Shown piece after piece: positions 1 to 13,277 of a stretch of DNA of 64,000 nt (its first letter is position 1; each line of letters starts with the position of its first letter). A program made the position numbers and the translations under genes. This stretch comes from Casuarina equisetifolia (lineage: Eukaryota; Streptophyta; Magnoliopsida; Fagales; Casuarinaceae). The notes beneath the pieces are model-generated. The model did no database searches. It was not told the DNA's origin and saw only the letters and a list, made by a program, of their open reading frames with translations. Where the stretch lies: assembly GCA_028551475.1 (NCBI GenBank), contig CM052357.1, positions 22,548,451 through 22,612,450 on the forward strand. Reading direction: 5' to 3'.

Positions 1-930
1 CATCAGATAGGACTAGAGCTCCTCAATCATGTTTAATAGTTGTCAAAGATAAGTTAGTGTTTATGGGGTTGTCAACTACCTTGGAACTAACAAGTCCATG
101 GAATTGAAGTCCATATGATGAATGTCTCACTAATGTTGAGAATTTAGTAATAGGGCACATTTAACAATAATTTGCTTTACAACTGGGGTGAAAATCTCAT
201 GATAGTTCACTCCTTCCTTTTGGTTGAATTCTTTTGCCACTAATTTAACCTTATATTACTTACTATTTCACCAACTTTATACTTAATCTTGTAAACCCAT
301 TTACATCATATGGGCTTCTTCCCATAGGTTGGCTCCACAATCTTCCATGTATCATTTGCTTCTAATGCTTTGATCTTTTGTTCCATGTCATCCTACCACC
401 TAAAACTGTCAATGGGTTCTTGGTAATAAAGTGTTAACTATCCATAAAAAGGTGATCCTAGGAAATGTAAGTTGAAAAGGGATATGTAGACAATCCATTC
501 TTTATGACATTAATAGTAGGGCAAAGTAGTGGTCAAGTTTCCCTAATGAAATTGAGACTTTGGTGGTTAGAGCTATTTGAAATGGAGACTTTGGTGGTTC
601 CTTTGATATGGGTATAATGTTATTAATGTCATCATTTGAAAAAATATAGTAAGAACCAATTGATGATGGTAAAGGTATAATAGTATGGTTGATTTATGGT
701 GGGTTGGTTATCTCAATATGGTTAAGGGTAGAATCATCAGTAATGGACGATGGATTTGTTGACACAAAAGAAGGTTGGGGATGGTGTCTCAAGAACCTCA
801 AGAATGCGATTAGTCAAAGGTACTTGATAACTTTATATTTGAATTTTTGCATCATTCTTTTAACTTTTGTGATTGAATTATTTATGTTATCTCTTAAATT
901 GACTTGTAAGTTACTTAATTGTACTTATTT
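1..930 (-). mobile_element. Decayed Ty1-copia retrotransposon fragment (reverse transcriptase start)
   Basis: Read on the minus strand, about 420 down to 1 encodes a recognisable but broken start of a copia reverse transcriptase: EQKIKALEANDTWKIVEP, then KPI-stop-CKWVYKIKYK, then in another frame LVAKEFNQKEGVNYHEIFTP. These match the family pattern of an A-L-E-A-N-x-T-W block, KPIGCKWVYKIK, and ARLVAKGF-Q-EG-DY-ETF-PV. Stops and frame changes show the element is dead. It runs off the left edge of the window. The stretch 420-930 is probably the linker between integrase and reverse transcriptase, but that part is inference. No LTR was found. Confidence 0.75.
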
Positions 931-1904
931 CATGCATTAAGCATAGTTGTGTTTATTCATATATTGTTTTTTTCAATCTTTAGTTAGTTTGATACTTATT
1001 TGTATTTGTTATGCAAGACCTTTAGAATATCAAAATAGTTGTTAGAAAAAATTTAAACCCAATTCATCCCTCCACGGGGATATAGGATCAATTTCTCTTA
1101 AACTACATTAAATCTTTGGTATTTTTTTTCTCATAATAGTCAATGTGTTTGCTACTTAATTTGTTGCAAATTCATAACATGCCTACATTGAAGATGTTAC
1201 AACCTTAAATAACTTGGGCTAAGTTCACCTAATTGAATATGGTAGGAATGTCACATATGCTCATTGATTTACAAGGTGGGTGATTGTTGTAACTCATGAA
1301 CAATTCCATGCAAACTTCATTTTGTTCCTTATGACTTATATCAAATGTTTCGCTAGTATTAACCATTATTGTTGTCTTAGGAGAAATATGTTGACCATGC
1401 AACAAATGCACAAAGAACTAACAAAAAAGTCCACTGGGAATTTTATATGATTCGAAATAAATAAATCACTATATCCATGTAAGAGGCAACTTATTTTCTA
1501 TTTGATGCCTTCACACCTTAATGAGCCAATAGAAAAATTTTCCTCTATATCTTTGTTTACTCTAAAAGCTCATCAAAAGCTATAATACAAAAATAATTTT
1601 TTAAAGTCTCATAGTTGTAGACAACTTAAGAGAAACCATAATTAATAAAATTACAATTTTATCCTTATCCTTACTTAGACTTTGTAGCTAACACTAATAA
1701 CTTCAAGCAAATTCAAGTCTAAGAGTCGATTGTATCTTCTTTCAAAAGACAAAATTTTCTCTCATATCTTTGTTGGGATCTAAATAAGGTCCTTGAATTT
1801 GAATATTCACAGCATATGTGCTTGTGTGCATGCCTACATGCACTCTAGCAAGCACAAAGTGTGATCAATGACAATGTGAAAACTAATCTCCATAACTAGA
1901 TATT
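931..1904. other. AT-rich stretch without a recognisable gene
   Basis: Open frames here are short and show no family signature. The stretch lies between the copia reverse-transcriptase fragment on its left and the start of the duplicated ABCA segment on its right. It may be further decayed element sequence, but I could not place a domain in it. Confidence 0.4.
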
Positions 1905-2546
1905 AACCACTTAAATAATTTGTAGTTTCATAACAAAGAAAAGTAGGAAACTTAAGGATTATAGTAGTCCATGATTTACAAGATACTACTGTTGAAATAT
2001 ACAATTTTGCATTTTTGAAGATTTTTAAATTTTTTTTTTTTTTTAACATTACAATGCACTCACTCAACTCATGCACATAGGGAGTCAAATTCTAGATCTC
2101 ATGTTTGGAGCCTTTGTTAACTCACCATTGAGCTAGCTAGCTAAGTGATATTTTTGAAGATCTTCATGGAGCAATTGATATTTTTCAATTTCCTTTTTCA
2201 TATGAATCCAAGTGTGTTTAAATTCGAGATGAATGAGCATGTGAAAATCTAAGAACCATGATATAACCTTCAGGCTTTCAACCACTGGAATCGGAAAGGA
2301 TATAATCAAAGAGTATATGTAACGTTAAAATTATACGACCTTCCTTAGTTTCTGTAATGAAAATCTTTGTACAGACATGTAGACTAAGTTACCCAAGATC
2401 AAAGTGGAAAGCAGAAATATAGATGCAGAAAGATGAAAACTATTTCAACACTACCGTAACAACTGCATCAGCCACATTCCAAACCACAAGGGAAGCCTAC
2501 TACTAATCAGAAATACAAGTAATATGCAAGTATCACTGACCAAATC

Positions 2547-4079
2547 CTATGAAAACACATTGAATGCCTGAGCCCCAGTGGCAACCTTGATGAAAACATC
2601 CTCCAATGTGGTGTCAGCTAGACCCCATGCAAAAACTGTGAACCTGCTTTTGGCATTCTCGACTGCATGGAATACATCAGCAATTCTGATCTCTTGTTTA
2701 GGTAGCTCAAACTTCTGGGTTCCAGATAAGTGGTAAATCTTGCTAGCATTTGGGGAGAGATGTCGCACCATGTTCTCCACATCCACCTCATGATCTGAAG
2801 ATGTTGTCATCGTAATCACATAGGATCTCCATACCTCGCCTTAAGCTGCCAAACATCATTGGTGTACCAAGCATTACTAAGAATTCATCCGCTTCTCATT
2901 TGGTTAAAATTGCTAAAAGACTATGAGTAGAATATTAACTGGAAATAAGCAAAATTTCTATCTGAAATTACTTCGAAAAGTTGACATATCCGATGCTAGA
3001 AGACACAAATAATTAACAAGGAAGACTTATGCATTTCGTCAAGGAAGTATGATTTTTCTAACTCCATAGAAAAATTTGCTATTATTTCTTCACACTAATA
3101 TGCTTCCATTGTGTATGCAAACAAAAGAACATTCAGAAATATAAACGCATTCCCTTCCTTTTTTTCTCCTCTAAGGTCTCTTGTTGCATCCAAATCCTTG
3201 TCCTTGTTAAAACATAGAATTTGCCACGACAGAAATAACTAGAAAATCATCCACTAAGAATTTGATGGAGAAAAAAGAAACGTCAGTTCCAAGAATGTGC
3301 CTGCAGTGGAGGATGTGTAAAATATATAGCCATGGTGGAGCTATAAAAAAAAAAAAAGATTATTATTATACACACACCCAAATTCATGCATCCGAATATC
3401 AAATTTGGGACCAAAATATTTCAGAGAACAAATGTTTCCAACTGAGCCAGGCTCTTATTGACTAGTAGAGCTATCCAATTTCATCAGTTACTTCGTTCAT
3501 TATTTTCATGGAATAATGAATAAGCACGGGTGAACTATTTTACATTGGATGTTACCCGGTGCACCCTTATATTGAAAGATATATCAGGCTTGCTAAAATT
3601 TTGTGCACCATTCTTTTTAACAAGAGAATAAAAAGCGCACGAGAAATCTCATAAATGAACTCTGCAAGGAGACTCCATTTATTTATTTTGGGACTTTCAG
3701 ATATCTCCATGTAAACATTTCTAATTAACTACGATGAGAGTACTTGACAGGAAGCCAACATAATATGGTGGATAAAATATTAAATTTAAGTTACCTCTTT
3801 AGGATTTCCTATGCACTGCAAGCTGCCATCTACAAAAATTCCTAATCGATCACACAAAACCTCTGCCTCTTCCATGGAATGGGCTGAAAATACAAAACAA
3901 TTTGTATCGTCAACTTATTGAGATAAAGAGTGTCGTTCTGCTGCCGTCTCATAAGAAAATGTACAGAATTAAACGAGTGGGAGAGGGCCATAAACAATCA
4001 GAAGGAGAATAGGGTATGTTGCGTCTGTAACACTGCAGTAGTGACTCTGGTGATTCAAATTCTACAATTATGCAGTGAA

Positions 4080-4111
<32 letters not shown>

Positions 4112-7100
4112 TTTATGTTTACTGGTGAGAATGATTGCACGGTCTCGCTTTGCACGCTTCATAACATTCCATAAGTTGTTTCTTGAAGCTGGATCTAAGC
4201 CAGTGCTGGGCTCATCCATATAAACAACCTTGAAAATTTTCCAAGAATTAGACAACAAGTAGAAAAACATGAGCTTCCATGACCAAGAAATCTCTCATGT
4301 ACTGAAGTTGATTGAAGAGAGATAAAGACATACTTTGGGATCACCAATCAGCGAAATCGCAACACTAAGCCTCCTCTTCATACCTCCACTATATTTACCA
4401 GCTTGTTTTTCAGCAACTCCTCCGTTAAAAAGATTGACGCTCCTTAGAGATTCTTCCACTGCCTGCAGCAACAGAATGGAAGGAGTCAAGGAAGTCAAGA
4501 GCTCTACAAAAAGGGCTACCTAGCAAAAGGGTTGCTCATTCTACAGTTCCTTAAACGAACTTTTTAAGGAAAATAATCACAATTTCAACTTAGAAACTAG
4601 TTTTACTGACGACTACCAACTCAGATATTTATTTCTAGATTTTCCGGAAGCAAAAAATCTTTGCAAGTTTCAATTGCTTTTAGATGCTAACGAACCCTCG
4701 CATGATAATACCAAAGCCAAAAATCAACCTACTTGTGTTAAGGCTGAACCTTTGAGGTTCTTTAGTCTACCATAAAATAGTAAGTGCTCCCTTCCTGTTA
4801 GAGTATCCCAAAGCAGACTGTAGTTGTCAAAGAAAAAGTATATTAGGTATTTTTTAAAAAGAAGAAGGCTTGCTTTCTTGACGTGGAGGAGGAAACTAGC
4901 TTACTTATGTTGTGGGCATACACCCATACTGGTGTATATTCCATCCATATGAGTCCGTATATCCAAACCTTCAACATATGCTGTCCCGGCGGTTGGCCTT
5001 GTCAAACCTATCATCTGTTAATGGACACATCGGGACTTTTTAATAACTTAGAAAGCAGAAGAGAAAATATGTTGCCAATATGACAGGAAATTATGCATAA
5101 CATGAAGATTAACGCCATTTATCCAATCTTCACAGTGAAGATTAAAGGATGTCATGGTGAAGCAAAGATAAGCCAGTTAAAAATAACTACTTATGTAACT
5201 AAATAAGTAACAAAATAACCTCTAAGAAAATTTCAGGAATCAGATGAAAAGAACTACGTGCTTAAAGATGAAGATTCTCAATGCATTTCCTTATTTTCTC
5301 CCGTATAAACCAACATGGAGCTTTGATGACCCCACTCGTAAGATTGTGTGGATAATTGTACATAAAATGAAGAGAGGAAATAGGAACGTTACTGACCATA
5401 CTAATAAAAGTAGTCTTGCCAGCACCATTAGGCCCAAGCATACCAAAGCACTCGCCTTGAGGCAAGGCAAGAGATAAACCTCTCACCGCAAATTTAGCTG
5501 GGTTTCCATCTCTTCCTGGATACACTTTTTTGAGATTGTCAACAATGATGGCATGACTTGAGTTTGGTTCAAGTAACAGCTGGTCAACCGTCTCCCTCTA
5601 CAGGTAATTTTTCAAGAAAAGATGTCAAAGTTCTGACATTGTGTAATGAAGACCACTTCAAGTTCAGTAACCTTAAAAACATAATGGAATGCATAAAAGA
5701 GGTAAAAATCTCATAAAATTAATCAATAAAGCAGAAAGATATAATCCAACTCAAAATTCCAGCCTTGAAATTTCTCATTTAATCAACACCCTACAATGAT
5801 TAGATATTAAAGAATAGACAAGCATCCGAAAAGGTTTTGATAATAATAATTAAAAAAAAAAAGGCAGTGAAGTTGTACAAGTGCTTTGGCGGACAATGAA
5901 ATAATTCAACCGAATTGCAATTTCACCAAAGAGATCTCCAAGGTCATTAGAGCATGAATCCCCACCCCCTTTGCTGAGGCACCAGCATTTCAGTCTTTAC
6001 ACTACAGCTCAACAAAACTATAACAAATAAAGAATTATATACTTGAGATAAAAAATCTCACCTCTTGACTGACATCAGGTTTCTCCATCTGGACAAAAAC
6101 CTTAGATTCCTGTCGTTGCAAACTAGGAATACGAAAAGATGATGCGTGTCGTTTTTTAAGGTTTTTCAAGAAAAATAGAGGACTTTTTCCACTTCCTGAT
6201 GATGCAACTTGATCTAGGTAATATGCAACGAAAAGCACCACAAACCACTCAATAACCATAATAGTCAGGACTTCTCTCATCCCATTCGTGCTATTACTCA
6301 AGTCTCCCCACCGCATTCCATGAGTTCCCAAATAGTTTCCTTCTAAGGAAGCTTGTGAAAACTCATATAACCCACGAAAAAGGGTGAAGCCAGGATATAA
6401 CTCCATCACAATGATCCACCCTCCTACAGCGAAAAGATAAGTTTCATAATTAGTAATAACACAAGAAAACCCAACAACTGCTTTTTAAGGTACCAAAAAG
6501 TAGACAAATTGATTTTATACAATATTTTTGTCCGAAGCTAACAGGAAAAACTATTAGCGAATTTTTCAACTTCAATGTATCAGAATTTAAGTAAAGCGGT
6601 TGATCATATTGAAAGAACTTTGACAGCAATAACAAAATTGTATAGAAAAAATCTTCACAATGAATCTTGTTAGTATGCATACCTAGCTAATCTTCATTAC
6701 CTGCTCAATTATTTGGGAAAAAAAAAGTCTCTTTATTTGTTCTTTTCTTCTTTTTTTTCCCTTTTTAATTGCGAGAGTGGAAAAATTGTTCTCTTTCTTT
6801 CGAGTGACAGGGTGAAAAGAACAATCTTCTTAGCTGCAATCATATACAGATGACCATAGACAACAACCATCCCAAATTTCCCTCTTCCTGAAGTGGCAAA
6901 GGCAATTCCTACAGTTGTTAATTTATGGTATAACTTGTCAGGCTAGAAATTTGGAAAATAACCTTTTGGGGTTTTTAAGTTAAAAAGTCTAGAAGTACCC
7001 ATTGCAAATCAGAACGTTAGTTAGTGAAGCCTTTCAAAAATTTTGGACTACAGTCCTGGATTTTAATTTACTATACCAAGGAACCCCTGACTCCTTCCCT

Positions 7101-10100
7101 ATCAAAACAAAAAAATCCGTTTAATTAGTGATCCAGATAAAACTAGAACTGACGTCTTGCGTTGGCCAGCATCAACCAGCCTAGGATTGATTATGCTTGG
7201 AGAGGGCAGGGTCAGCAAAGCCCACTGTCAGATAACAATTTTTCCCACCATCATTACCCTCAATTTTAAATAAAATTGACAGTAACTGGGGAGTCTAAAG
7301 AGGGTTTTCTTTGTTCTTGCTCTCTTAGAATTGAGATTTTCTTCTTGAAGATCCATTCAAGTGACACATAATTCTGGCCGAACATAGCTTTTGTTGAACC
7401 TTACGAAAATAAAGTATGTCTGCAACCCCTCATAACCAACATAACAGGTTTGCTAGAAAAATCTAACACTTACTCGGGAATGATGTATCTTCAACAAAGA
7501 ACTGGAAAAGAAAGGCTCCTAAAAGCCCAGTTCCAAAGACGCCCATGTAACCAACAACTGTTATTATAAACATTCAACCATGAAATGCTTGTTAGTTCAC
7601 AATCTTTTACAGAAAATCAATTTCACCAAACATATCGAAAAATGAAATCAACTAGCCAAGGCAAACCTGCAGCAGTCTCAACATTTGAAAACATTGCAGC
7701 CACAAGAAAAGCAATTGAAATTTGCAAGTTAATATAGATGAAATAAAGCACAAATTGGAGGCTGTAGTCGTTCATTGTGAAGAATTTCAAACCTGCAGCA
7801 AACTGAACTGCATTAAAAAAGTTGAACCGGGGTCAAAGAAGTTGCAATTAACTTGGTGTATTAGGTATATTACCTACGACTGACCCAAATATCACGAAAC
7901 ATAGCATGTGGATCAAAGATATGAGAAGAAAGTAAGCATAAGAAATCGTCCAGTATGGCCCATCACCAAGCCCATGCATTTTCATCATGATTCTCAATTT
8001 CTGTTGTTTCTCATAAACCAACGATGTCAAAATGACCTACATCAAAAAGCAGACTGATTAAGGCAAAGATGACTAAAAATAACAATATATAACTTCATTT
8101 CGATCGAATAATTAACATGGCTCTCTGACCGCAACAATCAGCCAGCATCATTTTCCCTCAAATGGTTAACACAGTTGCAGCCATCACTTTCATCCAATCC
8201 AAGGGTGCAAGCAAGTGACACTTGAACCACAATAGAGACATGTCTACAATACCAAGAGTGGTTTGTCTACCATAGAACGAAGTTTAGACAGAGTACAAAG
8301 ATTTAAAAAATAATGACATACCCTTATACTTGACTAAATCTTGTTTTTTCAACAAACTAAGGAATTGCCTGACCAAACTAGAACCAAATCACTTGGAGAT
8401 AGGAATTGAAGCAATCTTCCTTCCAACCTTTTTAATTTGGCTACATCAAGTTTTTCTTTCCACAAACAGAAATAAGTTGTACTTTCACTTCTCCTGTTGA
8501 GCTACTAAATGCAAAAAAAGCTAGGCATCTCCATAATGCATAACTAGAGATTCCAAATAAGGTTCACACACTCAAAAACGCATCAAAAAAATTTTATCTT
8601 AAAAGTTCTTAAGCATTTGCCGGATCATGACAGTTTTAATTAGTTAAACAATTATATATCTACTCTAAATAATTCTTCTTACAACCATGAAACCTTAAAG
8701 CGTTATAAACAATTCAAACAAGTCCTAAGACAAATGAAGAACATTTGAAAGACTTACAGGAAATAGCTGTAGAAAGACCCATGTAAAGAAAAGCGCACCA
8801 ACAAGAGACGACAAATCCACATTGGGTTTCGTTTCAGGTTTGGGCATTTCTTTGACAAACTCAAATTTCATCTCTGCACCAGGCCCTTGCAAATGCTGAA
8901 GGTAAGCATTGGATACCTGTAAATGTATAGAGAGAACTGTTCAGATTATGTTATTCTTTGCCAATATTGATGCAGATGAGTGGATAAGAATAAAACGTTC
9001 AAAACACAGGAAAACAAGACAAAATATTGGTTTCAATATTGATATAGATGAGTGGATAAGTGTAGAACGTTTAAAACACAGGAAAGCAAGATAAAATATT
9101 GGGAACCAATACCCACCCCCCCTGTCCCACCCGCACACACCCCAACACCCCCGGCCGGGGAGCCTTTCCCTCTTCTCTCCTCTCCTTTCCCCACATCACC
9201 ACCACCTCCAGTGGTGGAAACAGCATATAGTAACTCTTCATGATGCCCCGAGGGACCTCAATGAGGGGGATGCCCTTGGGGCAATTCTTCAGATGCTTTG
9301 ACCAAACATACTCCTGAAAGTAGCCAACCAAGCCACTCAAATGGTTCAAGAAAGTCGGGCATCGAAGTCTTGGCAGCCCGTTCAATAGACAATATGTGCC
9401 AGTCTAGGGTGCAAGCTCAGTAACAATTGCCCATAAACAGCCCCAGACAACTTTTGAAAAAAATATTTTCCTGTTGTAGTCATGTTTGGATAAATGTTCC
9501 CTTAGAGGGCTACATTTTATGAGAAGATAACTACCCCTCCCTCGCTGTGAAAAGGTGAGACACTCCATTCTGTTACTAAAAAAAAGCACATAACTGATCA
9601 AATTTAGGGATAGGAATTATCAAACTAAAAAGAAGCTCCATTTTTGCCTTGTCAAGATTCCTACATTTCCAATTGCCAAGCAAAACCTAATTCCTAAACA
9701 TAAGTTTTCACTAGCCAAAGCTAACAGCACGAGAAACATTACTGCTGATTGAAATCTGAGGACCAATGTCGTACATCACCTCAGAAAGACACTAGAAATT
9801 CTCTTACATGTTGACTTGGAAGGACCAACAAACATGCAATCTTCCCTTGCATAAAAATCTACCAGAATGGAAAGAGTGTACATGAAGACATGCATATGGA
9901 AATGGAGCAAACTGTGCTACAAAGCTTGAAATTCAAACCATTAACATAAATAAGTGAGGTCAGAGACTACCAGTTTGGCAAAAAAAGTCTAGGATGAACT
10001 TCCATTCAGTAGTCAGCCTTTCTTTTATCCCATTGGTTTTTAGCTTTTTCATATTTAAAACTATATAGCTACCGCTATAATATGGTAAATAAAGGAATAA

Positions 10101-13100
10101 GACAAAGTCAAAGTAACTGGAATCCATTCTTTAGTATCTGTGGGGTTTATTCAACAACCATTCAAGACAAGCAGAAAAGTAAAATGATATGCACAAAGTT
10201 TCCACAGGTAAAGCCAAACATGTGAAAAGACAAGAGGTATGTTAGTTTTTGACATTGAAGGAGGAAAACCGAGAAGAGGTTTACAAGTTCCATGTATTTA
10301 CCAGATTCACCAAACGCGGAGCACGCACCAATGCAATATCTAGGCCTGAGTCATTCTTATAGGTTGAGTTGTACCATATGGTCACATTAAAAGTATTCTG
10401 GTTCGAGTCTAAGAAATCATAAGCTGTGAAACAATAAATCCATAAGTATCGTTGCCTGCATCATATTGCTCCAACTCATCAAACTATTTAGTCAAGGCTA
10501 TCAAGTAGACCAACCTGCAGTGATTTCATTGATCTTCCTCTCCAAATTCCCTTTTCGGTAACCTTTATACAACTCATCATTGATCTGAGAGGAACTATTG
10601 CGCCGCAAATATAAACCTTGGACGCAACTGACCACTAGATTCAAGGAAAGAGGAGCAAGTAGGTTTCTTACACAACAATATCAATTAAAATGCTAAAGAA
10701 TAGAAGGAGATCCACACTTTTGAACAAAGAAGTAAATAGAAGGCAATCCCAACTAGGAACAAAGGAAAGAAGTTAAATATAAAAATCAAAATCAAAACAA
10801 GGGGTGGAAGTCCTAGTACGAAGATTTTAAATTTCCAATCCAAAACATCTTATATAGTAGTATAATCAGCATTGAGGGTCCCATCTGTAGGTTTCTCACC
10901 TATTTAACAAACCACACTAGTATGTGAATTGTACTTTGAGCTCTAATTTCAGAGCTTGCATGAACTTTCCTAATCCATCCATAGTTTTTCTACCTTAGTA
11001 CTTAAGTTTGACCAAAGAAATGTCAGCTATTAGATCTTCCGAGTGTCACGATTAGTTTGAGTATGAGCTGAACGAAACTGATTAGTTGGTTATCCATAGC
11101 TAGGTTTCTGAATTGTGCTTTTCCTTTTGTGGAGTTTTAGGTGTGTATAAAGACTTGTTAGAGCTAAAAGTTTGATAATCACTGCCTCAAATGAATTGCG
11201 TGTGGTGCTCAACTCCTCAGTAGCTAGTTGTTAGTCTTTACCTAGTCATCCATGGTTGTCGCACTTCAGAGATATGTTCCCTACTAGCAACTTACGCACT
11301 TACGCACTTCAAAGGTTGATAAAACTCAATGGATAATGGGCGATGGCTCCCTTCTTGTATAGTTTTTCAAATTATATTAGTTATATTAAGTAAGTGCAAT
11401 CAACATGGGTGTAATTATCTATTCTTATCACACATCGCCTTTTTTTTAATCTTTTTTCAGTAACAAAATTTTCAAGCTTCGCTAACTTGAATGAGGTATA
11501 ACTAATATACATGCACACACACGCACAACTGTCACACCATCTTGCTCCTTCATTGTGTTCAGTCCTGTATGCTGAAGAGTTTAATGTGTCAGCATGAACT
11601 CACATGTCTAACTTAATGCACCAGTCCATTCGTAAAGAACATACACCTTATATTTTATGGAGAGAAAGAAGAATCTATTGATCAATTAAAAATCCAATGA
11701 ATGTATACCTCCTTGCACCGGAATGGATAATTCCTGGAAGGAAACAGTAAATGTAGAGTTTGACGAGCATTGACTTTGCACACTATAGAGGGGATCACCC
11801 GAAAAATAAGCGGGATCAAGAAAATTGTCTGTCTGAGGATATGAAGCCGAGCCCTGAAAATTTTTAGAAAAGTCACTGGCTGCGTAGCTGGAGACAATTA
11901 TCAAGAAAAAGAAGGCAACACAATAACACTAGATGATAATATAGCTCATGAAGAAGCCAGGGAAAGCAGAGAAGACTAGAAACAGCTTACCACAACATTA
12001 GTGGCCAAACTGTCAGCTTGATCAGAAGAATTCAGATTGAAAGTGCTCGTGATCATATTTCCGCTCAAAACTATCATATATGAATATAGAGGTCAATACA
12101 GATCAAAAATTGAATATCGCGTACTGGGATAAAAAGAAAAATGTTAGCAAACAGAAGAGAGAAAGATACTTTCTCCAAGAGATTGATTGTTCCCAGTGAA
12201 AAGGAATGTTGCAGGACAGGATCCTGAGCTCCTGCATGACTCGTTTGGCAAGTCTGAAAATGGAACAAAATCAGTTCTCACTGCACGATATTCAGGAGCT
12301 GGTACTTGTAACAGAGGAGGCCATTCTGGAGGGTTTGGAATGGGACAAGCTCCTGATTGGTCCAAATCTGAGTATTGCAACCCACATACCTTTTCACATT
12401 TTCCACTTCCCGTCGTATCAATACAAGCACAGCCACAATTATTTGAAGGTTTATCCAATTGAGTATTGATAAGTCCTTGAAGGAGGACAAACAATACACA
12501 AATTATAATGGGGAAAGAAATGATGCGAAGATTTGTCTTGAAATGTCGTTTCTGCCAAAAAAAGAATTAAAATAAATTATTAGGACAAAGAATATCAGAT
12601 ATAGTCACAGCACAGTTTGAAAACCCACTAAAACAATGTTTTCTATATGATGCTATTTAGAGTAAACTGTGGTAACCCACCGAGAAGCACACAAACACAT
12701 TGACATTTGTAATGTTATTGGTTTGTATAATGAATACAGCTAAAACAAATAAACAAGCCCATGTCGTTCAAAAACGCAGTAAAAAAACAAGTGTAAGAAA
12801 TAAGCAAGGTTAATTCCTTGGTAAATAATTGGTAATAATACCAGCCCAGAGACGTTGATATACTGGCTTTGTTATAAAGGCCTAACGTTTCTCAACATGA
12901 ATTGGATACACCATGGACACCTTGTTAAAAGAGTTCACTAGAGAAATCATTTTCTCATTCATATACATTAATTTGACAGACAACCTTCAAAGGGACCAAC
13001 ATAGCCGCCAAAATGAACTTATATTCATGTAACCAAGCAGAACCCACAAACAAAACCACCACAAGTTGGACATGCCAAACTAGAGAGAGAGAGAGAGAGA

Positions 13101-13277
13101 GAGAAGAGAGAGAAGCATAGATTCACCACCTAGAATTGACTTTTGTTTTTTTCTAGATTCTTACAACTAATGTCAGACCCGAAGAAAGAAAAGGGGAACC
13201 TGATAGGTGAGGTTCTTTCTCAGCAGGGCATTAGCTTGGGTCCAGAAGCTGGCAGGACCACTTGATGGTTCCGCCAT
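2547..13277 (-). CDS. ABCA7: ABC transporter A family member 7-like, copy 1, frameshifted in last exon
   Basis: This is a half-size plant ABCA transporter: one transmembrane domain followed by one nucleotide-binding domain. Family members are linked to lipid and fatty-acid transport in internal membranes. Exons on the minus strand: 13200-13277, 12170-12551, 11991-12070, 11709-11853, 10515-10634, 10302-10423, 8758-8916, 7874-8036, 7667-7792, 7474-7557, 6062-6423, 5397-5597, 4905-5014, 4733-4817, 4334-4462, 4123-4228, 3795-3883, 2547-2845. All junctions are GT-AG and phases agree. The start encodes MAEPSSGPASFWTQANALLR, the usual N-terminus of this clade. Walker [10 protein letters not shown] lies near residues 662-670, signature YSGGM near 763-767, Walker B VVYMDEP from 783, H-loop His near 819. 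Odd point: exon 18 has lost one base relative to copy 2, giving a TGA at 2816-2818. The predicted product is 856 aa instead of about 946. It may be a pseudogene, a truncated but working protein, or carry an assembly error. Confidence 0.88.
2816..2845 (-). other. Frameshift and premature stop at start of last ABCA exon (copy 1)
   Basis: In copy 2 the exon opens LKARYGGSYVFTMTTSS. In copy 1 one base is missing (plus strand gatctccat against gatcctccat), so it reads LKARYGDPM and then TGA. Summed exon lengths before this exon give exactly 847 codons. This exon is 299 nt against 300 nt in copy 2, so a single 1-nt loss explains everything. After the shift the original frame stays open to its normal stop at 2547-2549, which suggests a recent event. 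Confidence 0.85.
4081..4104. repeat. (CA)12 microsatellite in intron 16 of ABCA copy 1
   Basis: Twelve uninterrupted CA units lie just inside the intron that follows the Walker B exon, about 18 nt from its donor. The matching site in copy 2 (near 27391) has only a few units, so the tract expanded or contracted after duplication. Confidence 0.95.
8962..9106. repeat. Two-copy 72-bp tandem repeat in intron 6 of ABCA copy 1
   Basis: Two imperfect copies, about 8962-9033 and 9034-9106, both start caatattgat and share gatgagtggataag and aaaacacagg. A C-rich tract follows at 9107-9160. The whole block is absent from the matching intron of copy 2. I do not recognise an element type. Confidence 0.8.
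13082..13113. repeat. (GA)n microsatellite in intron 1 of ABCA copy 1
   Basis: A GA-rich run of about 32 nt lies in intron 1. On the transcribed strand it is a CT tract. A longer GA tract sits at the matching place in copy 2 (36085-36117). Confidence 0.9.

Noticed and set aside
2547-2819. 90-codon frame taken as a separate small gene
   Set aside because: It is the last exon of ABCA copy 1, cut off from the upstream frame by the one-base deletion, and it has no ATG of its own at the start.
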